Shown: positions 43,801-57,783, counted from the stretch's first letter. The stretch is 64,000 nt of DNA from Albula goreensis (GCA_022829145.1 CM040742.1:45040182-45104181), one strand, 5' to 3'. Translations and numbers: made by a program. Notes: a model not told the origin generated them from the sequence alone.

Positions 43801-46800
43801 AGAGTTGTACATCTACTTTTGATAAGCTAGTGCCTCACCAACGGGTTCTCTACTTTTACTCAAGTGCAGAGGGTGTGCCCTTTGTCTACCACTGGTGACT
43901 ATCAGGAGTAAAGTTCTGAAATCTGAGGCAGCAGGATTTTTAAGCTGGGTAAGGTTAAGCACCTCGCTGCAGGTCAGCGGCCCCGGATGTGGACATGAGA
44001 AGCTGCGGGGCGTGCCGTTTGGTGTTTGCTGACACTCAGAACTCAGCCCTTCGCTCAACCCACCTGAATAAACACATTACTCACCTCACCTGTTCTCTCT
44101 TAAGGTGCTTGATGTCTGAACCGGTTTTGAAATTTAATGCGAAAACAAAAAAAAACTGGGACTGGAAACAAAAACTCAACCAACATTTAAGGACCCTACT
44201 CCAGTCTACAGCATTCGTAAGCCTATGGTTACCACATGCAAACAAAAGAAGGGGACGATCCCGGAGAGAAAGCATGGAAAAGAGGATATTACTGTTTAAT
44301 ACTAAATATTCTGTTTAATAGTTAACTATGGCCATTAACATTTTAATGATAATATTCTGTACAAATTGAATGGTATTGCCAGTTACAATCAAACATATTC
44401 ACAAATACTAAGAAAAACATCTGGTATTTCTAAGAAAATAAATTAGCAAAATAAGGAGAGCACACACAAAGAGTTGTAACAATAATTCAGGGGTAACAAT
44501 GAAGTTATGATGAAACAATGTGGAATGATAACAATGTAATAACCATATAGTAACAACTCAGGAGTAATGAATCAAAATAATTACAGGGTGTAAAAACAGT
44601 GTTATAACTCAACTGTCTGGTGTAATAACACAGATATAAATGGTAACTGCTGGGCAGGGTTTTGAGGGAACTGAAGGGCTCACCTTGGCGTTGAGCATGT
44701 CCACACAGAAGTGACAGAGGGCTGCCTTAAAGAAATGGTCCTTAGCACTGTACTTCAGCAGCGTGCTGTCCATGGCGTAGGTCCCAACCTGCCCACAGGT
44801 GAGAGCGGCACAGAGACATTACATTCTATCACAGGCATTCAGGAACTGCGCTCATCCAGATGGACGCGTCAGCAGAGCTGATCGTGGCTACATTGCAAAA
44901 ATGCACCAGAGCTGGCACTGTCTCAATGACTGTGATGTGACATCTAATGTGACAGGAAAGTACAAACACAGAATTCAGCTCAGAGCCTGCTCATCAACCA
45001 GCCAAGTATGCGAACGGCTTCCCGACTGAACCTCTTATGGCCGGTGCATTTCCTGAAACAACTCATGGACAAGATAAAGTAGTAGGCTAACCAGGACTGT
45101 TTGGCTACTTCCTGTTTTAATGATACTGCATATGGTCCATGGTATGTATTTCACTGGATGTTTTTGTTTCCACTAACTGGAATACCCATTCATAATCATA
45201 AGCCACACGGCAAATCACCGCTGTCAGTCAGGGACAGCACAGACGAGCTCGCGCTCCTGCTTAAACATGTCGATGTTGATAAAATCATCATTTTACGCCC
45301 ACACTGCAGTCCACAACGAGGGAAGTTCCTCCAGCAACATCACCACCTGGAGTGACCCAGGGAAAGGAAGCGGAGCAGTGGCTGAGAGCGGTCCCAGCAG
45401 GCTCACCTGCTCGTAGATCTCGATGGCTTTCTGGTACTGCTCCAGCTGCGCCGCGTAGGTCGCCACTTTGAGAAGGCACTTGTTGGCAGAGCTGTGGACA
45501 AACAGGCAGAGCAGAGTGTTTTGCTTTATAATCATGCTGGCTTGAGCCCTTTCAGGCACACCTGACTCATCCTGATATTCTGTCAGCTATATATAGTCAG
45601 GGGCATAGAACCCTTTCTGCCCCTGGTGGTAAGTATACAGGGCCAAAGGTTTTGAAGGGACCCACAAAAATCTGGGTATTTTTTTTTTTTTTTTAAATGA
45701 AGAGTGGAAGGGCCCTCAGAGCCTGCCTGTGTACAGGGCCCAGAATTTCTAGCTACGCCTCCTATAAACAGGACACCTGTAATTTTAAAATAGTATTGTG
45801 CAATGCTGCGGGACTGAAATCTCACACATCAGGGAAATTAGGCTGTAAAAATCAATTCATTAAACCATCAAACAGGGAAGGGACCATCATGTGCAGGGAT
45901 GTCTTGCGTATATTACCCATGCGATTTACAGCTTGTTTGCAAAATTACTGCGTGAATCAGAGGAAATTTCGTTCCTGACCCTTTCCATGAACTACTATTC
46001 ACCTCCCTGCGTTCATGTTTCATGAACAGTTCTTCAGGTGAAATCAGCAGGTAAATTTGGGCAGAATGGGGTCAGTAGGCCACCGACGTGTCAGTGACGG
46101 TCTGTGTGCAGTTTACCTGGTCGACTCCTCTCCTTTGTAGTAATCAGCCGCCTGTTCATAGTGTGCAATGGCCTGCCATCAAAACAAAAATTATTTCAGC
46201 ACCATCATTAATATTTGGTCACCATGAATTGCATTTCATTACCAGGTCTGAGCAGACATAAAAACTGCACTTACAGTTTCATAGTTACTGAACAAATGTG
46301 ACAAGGACAGGATGCCTTAACACACTTTCACAATCAAAGCATAAGGAAATTGATAGAATTGAAAATGAAAGTTTCATAGAGGCAATATCATAAATCTATA
46401 GTATGACTTTACCTGCATTCTAGCATTTGGCCACAAGGTGGCAGCAAAAGCCCACATAAACAAGGATAACTTCTGGATTGGTGGGTTTCAGATCATGATT
46501 TTGACTATATGAGTCCTGCTAATTTCACATTGTTTCTCAGAGATACAAACAGAAGATAAACCTACATACTTGGAATATGGAACTAGAGTGGGAATGACTT
46601 CTTTAAAACACCACCACAAGTATTTTGACAGAAATATTTTGATATGCACATGCTTTCAGCTGCGCATTTTGTTAATTGTGTCTGTCTTTCATGGCTGTTA
46701 ATTGCATTCCTTGTGTTTTTAACAAAGCTGAACTGTTCAGCCCTATGCAGCAACCTGATCCTGCCAACTCAGGAAGAAGCAACAAGACACATGACTCCTC

Positions 46801-49800
46801 TGATTCATGGAGAGACTAGCATTCCTTTCTCTACACAATGCTGTCACAACACCAGACAAATGCTGCCAATGTCACTGAAGGATAAGAAATCAGCACACAC
46901 TCGGTTTGTGCATCCATAGGCACCCAGGTAAACAAGAGTGGGCACTAGTGAACAATAAGTCTCTTGACCTGACCTGGCTTAACCCTCATCTTCCCTTGGG
47001 GAGGCAGGGCCAGTTCTTGCCTCTCCAAATCCGAGCTCCGGCCATAGCTGGTACTCTAACCCCCAGTCCCAGGGCTCATGTCTGCTTTCCAAACCAACGC
47101 ATTCTACATGAACTGCCCTGAGACCCCACATACAGCCTTCTCAAAGCGAAGAGGCTGGCCCATTCGCTGACAATGTCGGCACACAGACATCAACTACTAA
47201 TGCTAGTAAAATACATTGTTTTCATGTTGGTACAACAGATAGTTACAATTCCCTAGCTGTAAAAGAACAATGTTTCATGAGGCTGCAAACACGACTGGTG
47301 TGTGAAAATGGTACTAAATGTGTATTCTTCCCTGTAATGATAATATGTATCTATAAATATAACAACATAATACTTCAACTGGCTAATGAGGGTAAATTAT
47401 GCATTGAAATTCCACTTCTTTCTGACACCCACAAAGATTAGGGAAGAGAGATTACACAGTGGTATACAGTGGGCAGAAACCTCATGCAGTCTGACCTTAT
47501 CGATGTCCACCAGCTCAGTCTCGTAGATCTCAGCGATAGAGATATGATGTTTTGCTGCGATGGTGAAACGACCCTGAAGCGTGGGAAGGACAGGGGGAGA
47601 GAAGGTCACTGCAGGTCACAATACAGCCGGACCACAACAGAGGGTCAGTATGATCAGTCTGTTTGAAATCAGCACTTCCCTGTTAGGCTAAATCTACACC
47701 GTCCCAAAGGCAATGGCCAATTACTGTGACCTAAATCTGCACCAGGGCTAGACACTAAACCTACTTAAAAGTTAATTGAATGATTAAATGTTTTAGAGAT
47801 TTACATACTCAGTATATGACCAAATATGAAGTCTAATATGAATACCTTAGTCAATGTAACATGTTTTTGAAATGCCTGTGTTGATTTTTAAACGTGCTGT
47901 CAAATGTATGTTTTAAAAAAAATGTTACAAAATTACATCACATTTAGTGGACACTTTTATCCAGGGGCCAATCCCCCCTGGGGGCAATGTGGGCCCAGCG
48001 GTGCTGGTGTTCTTGCTGTGGCTGGACTGGGGCTTGGACAACCAACCTCAGGGGTCCCAGTCATTTACCTAAACCACTACACTACAGGCCACCCCCAGGC
48101 ATTCGGTGAAATGTATTCTGCACAACTCACTTTTACAGAAAATGGTACCATATTAAAGCTTGCATAACTGGACCGTAGAATGTCTTTAATGAGCTGAGAA
48201 TATGCTGAGCTGCGTGGTACTGAGAAATTAATAGCACAGTTTCTCACCATGTCTGTGTAAATCTCAATGGCCCGATTCAGGCATTTAATGGCCTCTGTGG
48301 AAAAGAACAGAAATACATAAACAGGGGTGAACAGCTGACACACTTCATCTGAGGCTAATCCTGTAAACTCTGTGACAGAGAGCAATAAACCGGAACAAAA
48401 TATGTTCTCAACATCACACAAATCCCACTGCAGATGTTCTTGTCCAGTAGATCATTTTTTAAAGAAAGTTGTTTAAGAAATCCTCCATATCACTGTTACT
48501 TTAAATAGCACCAAAGGTTATTCAACTGAATTCATCAAATTAAAGAAAATCGCTGGACTGGAACTACAAATCATTTAACAAACAACCCGAGAGAAAATCA
48601 TCCATTTGGATTTTGAGTGTTTACCCTCTAACCAAACTCAAAACAGCCTCTTAAGATAAGAGTTCTGCTGAAGATAGAAATTGGTTTATGCTGAAATACA
48701 AATGTACCCTTGGAAAATAACCTTTGGGCAGCTGAGAAATCAGATATAAAAAATCTGTCAGATACTTGCCCATTTTTTTGGGTGGAGAACAGATACAGTG
48801 GAGTCAAATACAGATATACAATGATGAAACAGCAAAGACAGTCTGATACACAGCAGTTCCACAGACTTGTCTCAGGGTTGCGGGGCGGGAGGGGCGGTCT
48901 ACCTTGTGGATCAGCCTTTTTGAAAGCGTTTCCAGCGTCAATGAAATTGGTGGCTGCGTCGTGCTTGCTCTGCATCTGCAGATGGAGCCGAGCCGCCTGG
49001 GAGAACGCGTTTCCCGCCGCTGGGGGAAAAAAAGGTACGACACAGACTGTGACAAATGAAACACGCTCACAAGAGCACCAGAAAAAAACTGCAGAACCAG
49101 ATCCCAAAACTACTGAAAACCACACCTAATGTCAACTTTGCATATCATCACATCAAACCAAACAAAATTTTAGGCTTCAAACGGTTTTGTCCTGAAGCTG
49201 TCACACCACATGTCTGTCTTTGTAAACATGTCAAAACATCTTTATAAATCATTCATAAACAGATAAACTAATAACAAAAACATCATTACATTTTTGAACA
49301 ATGTAACTTCACAGATGTTTATATATTAATTACACCAATGACACAGTTTACAACTGTGACCAATGAACAAAAGTATTCTAAACCTTCATGAGGGCTTCGC
49401 TTTAGTAGAGACCAGAGAGTGAGGTGGAGCTACAACCAGGTGTGAATCACTGTTCCACAACAAAACACAATGCTGGGTTCCAATACATGACCAACTGACA
49501 CCAGTTCAGTGGCTCCGCCTTTTTAGGGTTTTATGAGGCCTCACTCCCCCACTACAATTTAGTGTTAAGTAAGTCTTGTTTGGACAATATGGCAGCTGTC
49601 CTCCTGAAACCTTACCACTCCAGTTCTTGGCCATCTTGAACATGTTTGCGGCTCGGGCGTACATGTCACATGCTTCCTCCAGCTTTGATGAGCCTCTGCA
49701 TACAGACAACGAAGACGGGAGTTAAAACTTAAGTGGAAATGCTATAAAAAAAAAAATGCCTCACTCGTGAAAACTGGCTGACCAAATTATGCATGAGGCC

Positions 49801-51319
49801 AAAGTGTAGCAATAAAATGACAAACCCCAACACTGTAGTGCAAAACCATAAAGGTCTTGCTTTTGATTGTTCTTTCAAGCCAGGTTCAGTCAGTTACTTA
49901 CTGCTCTAGTGGTATACAATGGCTACATAGTACACTCGAAGTGGCCTGATTTGATTTAGCTCATGGCCTGAAAGTGAAACTTAACAAGCAATTAAAAGGC
50001 AAACCTATACTCTGAGCCAACCCTTCAGACTGAACCAACCTGGAATTTTCAGCAAACCTTAGTTATAAAGATTAATTATTTTATGCTTGAATAAACTTCA
50101 TACCAACTTGGTTCACTACTTTGCCTTTACACTCTTAATTTTCCACAAACGGTTTTCAGTGGCCAGTTGTCCGCACGGTCATAACTGGGGACTTTATTGA
50201 TTTAGTCTGTATCTAGCAATAGATCAATTAAAAATCTACCTCATGACTGATGTTGAAAGGTTATCAATACGCCATTCTACAACGTACAACAATAATGAAA
50301 TTATTACCTTTACTTTTTAGAAGTCGTCGGATGAAAACAGGGATTACTCCATGGAAATGACAATCTGTCCTAAAGCATTAAAATCGTCTAGTTTAAAAAA
50401 TAAGTAACACCTCAGGTAATAGTGTCTGGAACCACAGCCAGCGTATGGGGGGGGTAGCCCATGTCAGAGGTTAGGAATCTCTGCCAAACGTTACCGATAA
50501 CTCAGTAATTAATTAAAATTTTAGCTCTGCATCAATTAACAAATACATTCAACGGACTGAATCCGACGGAATCGGTTGGGCTGGAGTGTCTAGCCATCGG
50601 TACGTCAGTTTGGTTTTTGTTTACAGTCCCAAGTATTCTAACAAGATCAGTTTACGATTGCACTGATGCAGGTGTCGAAACGCCCAACCGACACAGCTAT
50701 ACAACGGTTACATTTAACGTGTTTATTATGAACTCGATCCCGCAGAACTAGCTATAGTGGACAGTTGTCGAAACGAACATTAAAAGTATCGCAGCTAGCT
50801 AGGCAGGTAGCTAATTTGGCTAGTCTGCACCGCTGTCAGTCCTTGGAACTATCAATCATTAGCTAGGTAGTGCTAGCTGGCTAGCTAATGGTTACAAATA
50901 ATACATGCAAGCAATTTTCATTTTACTGCATATTAACATTGTTCAGCTAGCTGAGCTAGTTAGCTACCTAGCCATATAAATTTGTGACTAGATCCATCAT
51001 GAGTAAACTGTTGACAATAACTGTTACTTTTGGATAACTTTATGCAGGCCTATATCCAGTTATTCACAAACACATCCCCGAATTTTCCTAAACCGACTCA
51101 AACCTTGTTTGGTCTCTCCCCTTCCGCCCCACACAAGCTAGCTATTTTGCTAGGGGTAGCCAGCTAGCAAGACCTACGTTTCAGATGGCAGGAGCTATTG
51201 GCCAAACAATGTTTACGTTACCCAAATAATGTCCCGAAGAAAGACTGCGAAGATTTCACTTTCTTTTCAGCCTCAGCTAGAAGAGCCATGGCTTCCTTCT
51301 CTTTGCCGGAGTTATCCAT
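40858..51319 (-). CDS. napa: Alpha-SNAP, NSF attachment protein alpha
   Basis: Eleven coding exons on the minus strand, in transcript order: 51222-51319, 49616-49695, 48903-49019, 48248-48294, 47496-47573, 46117-46172, 45407-45491, 44684-44788, 43387-43455, 42867-42917 and 40858-40959. They sum to 888 bases, exactly 295 codons plus stop, the same length as human NAPA, with every phase matching. Alpha-SNAP binds SNARE bundles and recruits the ATPase NSF to take them apart after membrane fusion. The N terminus [18 protein letters not shown] leads to the membrane-contact loop SFFGTLFGG (about 27-35), then TPR-like helices such as [16 protein letters not shown] and [13 protein letters not shown]. 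The C-terminal NSF-activating part keeps [20 protein letters not shown]-type sequence (here [11 protein letters not shown]) and the penultimate Leu of ESDLR. The NAPB paralogue is the alternative; the neighbour znf541 favours NAPA. Confidence 0.96.
43619..43893. mobile_element. Possible non-autonomous hAT-like element
   Basis: The segment begins GCAGCGTTGGGTACAAAC and ends CTACCACTGG, with internal AAAGTACTGTG and TTTTACTCAAGTGCAG motifs typical of a common fish repeat. Terminal repeats are imperfect and no clean target duplication was seen. Confidence 0.4.
47928..48095 (-). mobile_element. tRNA-derived SINE, minus orientation
   Basis: The minus strand has a tRNA-like head (GTAGTGTAGTGGTTTAGG) at the 48095 end and the tail TGGATAAAAGTGTCCACTAA then ATGTGATGTAAT at the 47928 end. 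It lies in a napa intron. Confidence 0.7.
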
Positions 51320-52570
51320 GTTATTTGTTTGCTGGTACTGCTGGGTAGCTAACTACAGGGTTTCACTGCGGACCCCTAACTTCTACAACTTGACACATCA
51401 CACTGAAACCGGAATAGCGTAGCTAGTATGCTATCACATCACCCCTGTCACACGCGGATGTTGCAAGCTCGCTTCATTAGGGATGTGAGCAAGTTATGTT
51501 GCTTCATCAACTGGAAGCGCAAGTTATTACACGGGCGCATCAAACGTAAGGCTTTCTCCTGTTCTTGGAAGAAGGGTAATGCCTCTGTTAAGTCGGGAGA
51601 AATGTACAGTTAGCTAGACCTGTGTTGGTTCTTGGTTGTTAGATTTGGCAAGCTACTCTCACAGTCCATCGTAGTCATTCAATATTAAAATTACGCAATG
51701 AAGTAACTTGGCGCTGGCTGTTTGATTAAGGTTAACATTAACTACTGTCAGTGCTAATGAACGCAACGCGTGTCTACAATATCGCTAGCTAGCAAAACAA
51801 ACTTCCATTCAATGTAATTTACTACGCACAAACTATTGCTCCTCGTTTTTCTAATCGTGCTACACTTCTGAGCACAACCCTTGACTTGACCCTATCGTTT
51901 CCCGGGTGAAAGGTCCTTGTATGTCTGCGCGGCGGTTAAGACCAAGGGTTTTATTTGTGCTCCTGTCTGGCAATCCTGCAATTTAACAATCCAGGTATAT
52001 TCCCGTAGTTTAATTATTAAAGATTCAATATTTCCGGTTACATGGGTTGAAACAACGACAAAGATCTTTAGTTTTCCAGTTGCCTTGCTCTGTGTATCCT
52101 TGTAGCTTGCTAGCATCCTAGCTTACAGCAAGCCAGCAATTTATTCTGGCAAAAACTCAAGCTCGGTAGCTTTCAATCAGCCATGCCAACATAACTTGCA
52201 TGATAGCTTCCCTTTAAGAGTTATATGACACGAGCTAATTAGCTGCCGATGTTTTCCTTATGTAAATACTCTCTGAAAGAATTCGGGCAATTTAACCTGA
52301 CAGCATGTACTATATGGTTCTGTAATGTGCATTAGATGCAAATAAATAAAATATTTGTTAGTTTTCACTGATTCAGTCTTGATGCTTAGTTCAAATTCTT
52401 GATTCCAATATTCTGTTTACAGTTGCCATCAAAACATTTTTGATGGAATTTTCATGACAGCACAGCAAGTGCATTGGTGATAATATTAGTGGGATATTTA
52501 TGTGAAATCAGTCACGATTTGTAAATGCCTTTGTTTACCCTCCAGCCTGCGGTTCCCCCTCTGTTTGCCC
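51320..52570. other. Divergent region between napa and the ZBED-like gene
   Basis: About 1.25 kb between two head-to-head genes. It should hold the napa promoter and the upstream exon of the ZBED-like gene. No TATA box or exon could be fixed. Confidence 0.5.
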
Positions 52571-55379
52571 ATGAATTTCCCACCCTACTCGCTGTCCAGT
52601 GGTCTGGGCCCATCTCTGAAGAGGCGAGGGGACCGGGTGCTGGGGGATTGGGGCGCCCCCTGTACAGCGCCTCGGCGGACCGGCGCAAGTCGAAAGTGTG
52701 GAACTATTACACCCAGCTGAGCGAGACGCACGTGGAGTGCAATGTCTGCAAGAAGCAGCTCTCCTTCCACAACAGCACCACCACAATGAGGGAGCACCTG
52801 GTCCGCAAGCACAGCATCCGAGACAGCGGACCTCTGCCCCCAAACAGTGCGGCAGTCGCCCCTGCCCAGGCTCCAATGCTCCCGCCGATACCGCCGCCGA
52901 GTTTCCCCAGGCAACAGTGCGACAGGTGCCGCCGCAGCCCCGCCGTGTATGCTTCCGCCTGTGGTGTCCTTGGTGGTGAAGGAGGAGCTGCAGGATGCCG
53001 ATATATCCCCGGAGTCCGGGAGCCCAAACGGGCACGGACCTCCTGTGCCGCCAACAGCGTGGGTGGGGGAGCGCTGAATGCGAATCCTGCCTCCTCACAA
53101 GAACAGGACCCATCTCAGTCCTCACTCCCTGGATACCACTACCATGAGAACAGCGGTGCCTGCACCAACAGCGGCAACAACAACAGCAGCAGCGGTGGTG
53201 CTGGTGGCGGCGCCAGGGGCTGTAGCAACAAGCGGGCAGGCCTTCTGACGGAGCTCATTCTGGAGATGGTGTTCCGCGACCTGCAGCCTTTGTCGGTGGT
53301 GGAGGAGAGGGGCTTTCGGCTGCTTCTGGGTTGCCTAGAGCCACTGTACCCGGTGCCTTCGCCCTCTCAGCTGGGCAGCCTGCTGTGGCACCGCTACCAC
53401 GTCCTCAAGCAGCACCTGGAGCAGCATCTGCAGGCCAGCCTGGCTCCCCGCTGCCTGGCCATCTGCACCGAGCGCTGGCGCTCTCTGGCGGGATGTGGGG
53501 CTGGGGGAGGCGGACGCCTGTATTTCACAGTCAGCGCGCACTTCATCGACAAGGACTGGCGTCTGGCCCGCTGTGTCCTGGAGACACGGCCCATGCCCGA
53601 ATTTGGGGAAGAAGCCAGTAGAGGGCAAGGGGGTGCTGCCCAGATGGGAAACACCCTGAGGGCAGTCCTGTCTGAATTTCGCCTCCCAGAGAACTTTGTG
53701 TTTTGTGTGGTGCATGACACGCCCTGGGCCTCAGAGGCTCGAGAAGGCAGCGGGACACTAGGGCAGGGAAAGACTGTCAGAACCAAAATGAGAGCCCTCA
53801 CTGCTCCTCTGGTCCGAGCCGGGCTTCGATCCAGAACCTTCCGGCAGGGTGGGTGGGCCTGCTGTGTGCCGGCGAGGCCCTCAAACTCTGCGTCCAGGAG
53901 GGGCTGGACGTGGAGCCGGTCAGGCAGGCGTTGGTGGCGGCGCGAGGGATCGTGTCACACTTCCAGCACAACATCTGCGCGGCGACGGCCCTCAACCACA
54001 AAGCGGAGGCAGCCAACAAAGCCGGTGCTCGGCTGGTACTGGATGACCCGGGACGGTGGGCGACAGCTATCGACATGTGCGAGAGCCTTCTGGAGCTCAA
54101 GTGGGTGGTGAGCTCAGTCCTGGAGGAGCAGAAGGCCGCACCGAACCTGGCCGACCACCAGTGGCGGCTACTGCAGGAGCTGGTGCCTGTTCTGCGGACG
54201 GTGAGGATCGCCGCCGCCTTCCTCACTGAGGAAACCAACGCGCCCATCTCGGCCCTCATGCCCTGCCTCCAAGGGGTGTCCCGGCTGCTTGGCCAGAGGA
54301 TGGGGGAATGTAGCTGCCCCGTGGCCCGAGGGATCATGGAGAGAGTGCGAGTGGGGATGGAGCGGCGCTGGAGGCTGGGGGACCAGGAGGTCCTGCTGGA
54401 CAGCCCCGCGGTCCTTTCCTCCTTCCTCGATCCACGTTTCAAGGAGCTGCGCTTCCTTAGCCCGCACGCACGGAGCAAGCTCCACGACAAGGTCAAGGAG
54501 CTGCTGTCCACGCAGGCCTATACTGAGGATGGCGAAGGTGAGCAGGTGGCAGAGGAAGAGGAGGACGAAGAGGAGGAGGAGCTGGATGAAGGTAGGGAAG
54601 GGTCAGGGCAGGACTTGGGGCTAGGGCTGAACGACTCTTTGTCAACGCCAAGGGTGGCTCCCCTTGATTCCCCCGTCTCCTGCGGATCGGCGGAGGAGGG
54701 CGACATCATCGTTCTCCAGCAGCAGCAGGGTGTGGCTCCTCCCAGCACCCTGATTGGCCCACCTCCCGTGAGTGACTGTGACCTGGGTGGGGCTAACTCA
54801 CACTGCAACAGCAGCGCAACCACTGGGACCAGAGTCAGCAGCGGGGTGGGACTGACCAGCCCAGCTAAAGCCGACCTGCAACTGACCTGCCGTGAGAGGG
54901 TGAGCCCAGTGCCCCAGAGCATGTATGACATTCTGCTTGGCGAGGACCCCACAGAGAGGATGCCTGAAATCCACCAGCAGCTGGAGAACTACATCGCTGA
55001 GCCGCTCTGCAAGCGAAGCCTGTCACCGCTCCATTGGTGGCGGGCCAAAGAGCACCGCTTCCCGGCCGTGGCCAGGTTAGCTCGGAAGTACCTGGCCATC
55101 CCTGCCACCGCTGTGCCTGCTGACAGGGCCTTCGCACCCCGGGAGGCCCCTGCAGCCCAGCGAAGGGCCACCCTGGGGCCCCCGCACCTGGACCACATCC
55201 TGTTTCTGCACCAGAACAGTGACTACGTGGAGCACCTGAAGGGAGGGGCTGGGTTGCGGAGGGAGACTGGTGGAAGCAGCGGCTCGAACAGCCACGGCAG
55301 CCAGCAGACCAGGGAGACCCTGTATCAGTCCCTAGTGTCGTATGAGAACAAGGCATGGGCTGGCGGGGAGGAACTGTGA
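52571..55379 (+). CDS. ZBED-like protein: BED zinc finger plus hAT transposase core and dimerisation domain
   Basis: An intronless, very GC-rich coding region. A BED finger lies at about 52687-52830 (VWNYYTQLS, then CNVC and HLVRKH). A hAT-transposase-like core follows (LLTELILEMVFRDLQPLSVV, CLAICTERWRSL, YFTVSAHFIDKDWRL, LCAGEALKLCVQEGL). The C-terminal hAT dimerisation domain is at about 54985-55200 (WWRAKEHRFPAVARLARKYL, IPATAVPADRAF). An acidic run sits at about 54540-54600. ZBED proteins are transcription factors domesticated from hAT transposases; its DNA target here is unknown. The start is taken at 52571, just after an acceptor-like CCCTCCAG (52538-52545). Four frame changes are implied: at the C run 52656-52660, in 52890-52935, at the G run 53065-53069, and in 53763-53856. 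No terminal inverted repeats were seen. It is either a domesticated gene with assembly indels or an old decaying copy; the long intact blocks favour the former. Its head-to-head position with napa suggests a shared upstream region. Confidence 0.8.
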
Positions 55380-56155
55380 TCTATGATCTGTGAAATTCGA
55401 TTGCTGCTGTCTGTCTCCAGCACTTATGAAAGCCCGGGATGGATTATAATATATGGATCAGGAAGCTGTGACATCACCTTGGTGCATACAAAAGAGGAAG
55501 GAGCTTTCACAGAGTACATTGGTGACAGCCTGAACAACAGTGATTGGTGCATACTTTGACTGTATGTTACAGTACTTCCAGACTCTCTGGAAGTATTCAG
55601 GAAGTAGTACCTACCAATCTCTCTGAGCTGTTTGGCTGGTTGTTTCCAAAATATTCTCTGATCATTGGATCTCCTCTGTTTTTCTACCAGTGAGGTTCTG
55701 CCACAGCAGTCTAATTCCTGCATTATAATTCCGGAGAAACTCTGGATGGGAGGTTTTTCAAACCTGCCCAGGGTGGAGAACGTTGAAGAGAAGTTTCTCT
55801 TCTGCCATAGGTAAGGGACAAACGACCAGTCAAAGAAGAGCACCAGTTAACAGCACTGATTCCCCTTCCCTGTCCCCTTTACACCAGGACCCTTTCTCTT
55901 ACTTTCACTGGTGCTTTTACCATCGACTCACCTCAAGCTGAGGCCCCAAGAAACTGGTCTAGTTTTACCCAGCCATTGCACATATTTTAGCCTTCTCCTG
56001 TGAGATTGGAAGAGCTAAGCAGGGCTTGGCATGGAGATGCTAAGGATGTCCTGTTACATTTCAATGGATCAAAATCAGTGCCCCATCCCCCCAGTATTGG
56101 AATTTGGAACACTACTGTAGAAAATGAAGGTTTTTTTTTCCTTTTTATATGTGCA

Positions 56156-56161
56156 AATAAA
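56156..56161 (+). terminator. Candidate poly(A) signal for the ZBED-like gene
   Basis: AATAAA about 780 bases after the stop at 55379, preceded by a T-rich stretch. It implies a 3' UTR of about 0.8 kb. Confidence 0.35.
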
Positions 56162-57783
56162 AACCCAGGGACATTACCTTGTATAATGACTACCTACTTA
56201 CATCGTTTTGAAAGGTCCTGTGTACCAGCTCAGCTGTAATTTATGACGAGTGCGCTTGTGAAAGATGGTTTCTTTGCCCCTGGATAATGTGATGGATCAA
56301 CATGTTGTGAAGCACTCGCAAACCCGACAAGGCACTCATCAGAAACACTATCAAGAACACGATTTTTTAACAAGCTTCAGTTGTTTGAGAAAGTAAAATT
56401 CAAACTATTGTATAAAATAACAGTATGTGTACATACCGTGCATAAAATGTATGGTTGCTTATAAATGAGCAACTTTAATGTGTATTTTTGTGTGAATATA
56501 GTTTTTCTGTTTACACTACTGTGTGTGAACTGTACATAATTAATGTGATATGCTATGCATCACCCACCTAACTGGAAAAAAAAACTTGCTCGTTGTGCCA
56601 GGTTTGTAATATGTTATTATTGGGTGGGTTTTATTCTGCTGTGTTAAGCAACATTGATCACAATGCATGTTAAAATGTCAGTGCCCTGTGAAATACATGA
56701 GTTGAGTAGAACCATGCTGAAGATGATGTGTCATTTTGTTTCACATTAGACAATGCTGCAGTCAAACCACATTCTCACCGTCATTTATTTTTCAAAGACC
56801 AGCAAAATAACACACAAACCAAAAACAAAACAAAGTTCAACAAAACTGTGGCCAGAACTCAGTCAACGTGTATCCTTAACTTTGGTTCGCAATAAAATGC
56901 AAGAGTACAAATTTCACATTCATAGTTTGGCAGTGAATGGAGTTCAGCAATCATGAAAATTTACTTGCCAAAGAGAAAAAGCATAGCACCCATATTAAAT
57001 ATTAAGTAAAAGTTAAAGACAAATGTAGATTGAATACTTGCCTCTGTTCCTACAGGAAAAAAAAAACATTACAAATGGGTTTTCCAAGGATCTCATAACA
57101 GTTTCATGTCTTTTCATGTTCTTTTGTAATAACCATCTTCATTTACTTAATTTACGCTTAAAATGAATTAATGTGGTTTAAGTGAATCCTGTAATAAACA
57201 CATATTAACCATGGAATTGCCGCAAAAATACCTGGACATTTCAAAAGATACGTGCCGAATGCACATTAAACTAATGAACACAGGTGCCAGAAATGGCCCA
57301 GGAAAGAGGACATTCTTTGAACTCGGATGAACTTGAATAAGAACGCACGCAACATTAACATGCTGTATGTTAACTACAGTAGTGAGTGAAACATCTATTT
57401 AAAAGCTCACAGACAAGTCACAGACAACAGCTGGGGGCAGGTTGACATGCATGTATTTCTGATCAGACACATCTGAAAATGGTTGACCGGTCATAAAAGA
57501 GGTAGGCTGAAAGGTGCAACCGTGACACTAAGTATTGCATACGTGCTGCTTTGTCAATTTTAGAGCACGGTTCCAGATCCGTTTTTAAGCAGTGGGCTGC
57601 ATGCTCTGCAAATATAGATTAGGATTTTATTAGACAGAAACAAAACTATTTTCCAAATCTAAAAAAAAACATTTCTGTATGAGCCATGATGTAGCCCTCT
57701 GGTACATAAAGCCAATGGAACTGCTTATGTACTTTTGCTTAAAACTACCCAACACTAGAATTAACAGAACAATAGAGGGGGTG

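Larger units (their letters stand above)
40960..51221 (-). other. napa: Introns of napa
   Basis: Ten introns occupy the gaps between the listed exons; the largest are 40960-42866 and 49696-51221. Content noted: a hAT-like repeat (43619-43893), a CTCF-like CCACAAGGTGGCAG (46431-46444), a fragment related to the hairpin repeat at 59426 (46748-46822), a minus-strand SINE (47928-48095), and CTAGCTAG-rich sequence at 50790-50990. Confidence 0.7.

Noticed and set aside
52535-55356. Several long minus-strand frames opposite the ZBED-like gene
   Set aside because: They are shadow frames of GC-rich coding sequence; the plus strand carries the BED and hAT motifs.
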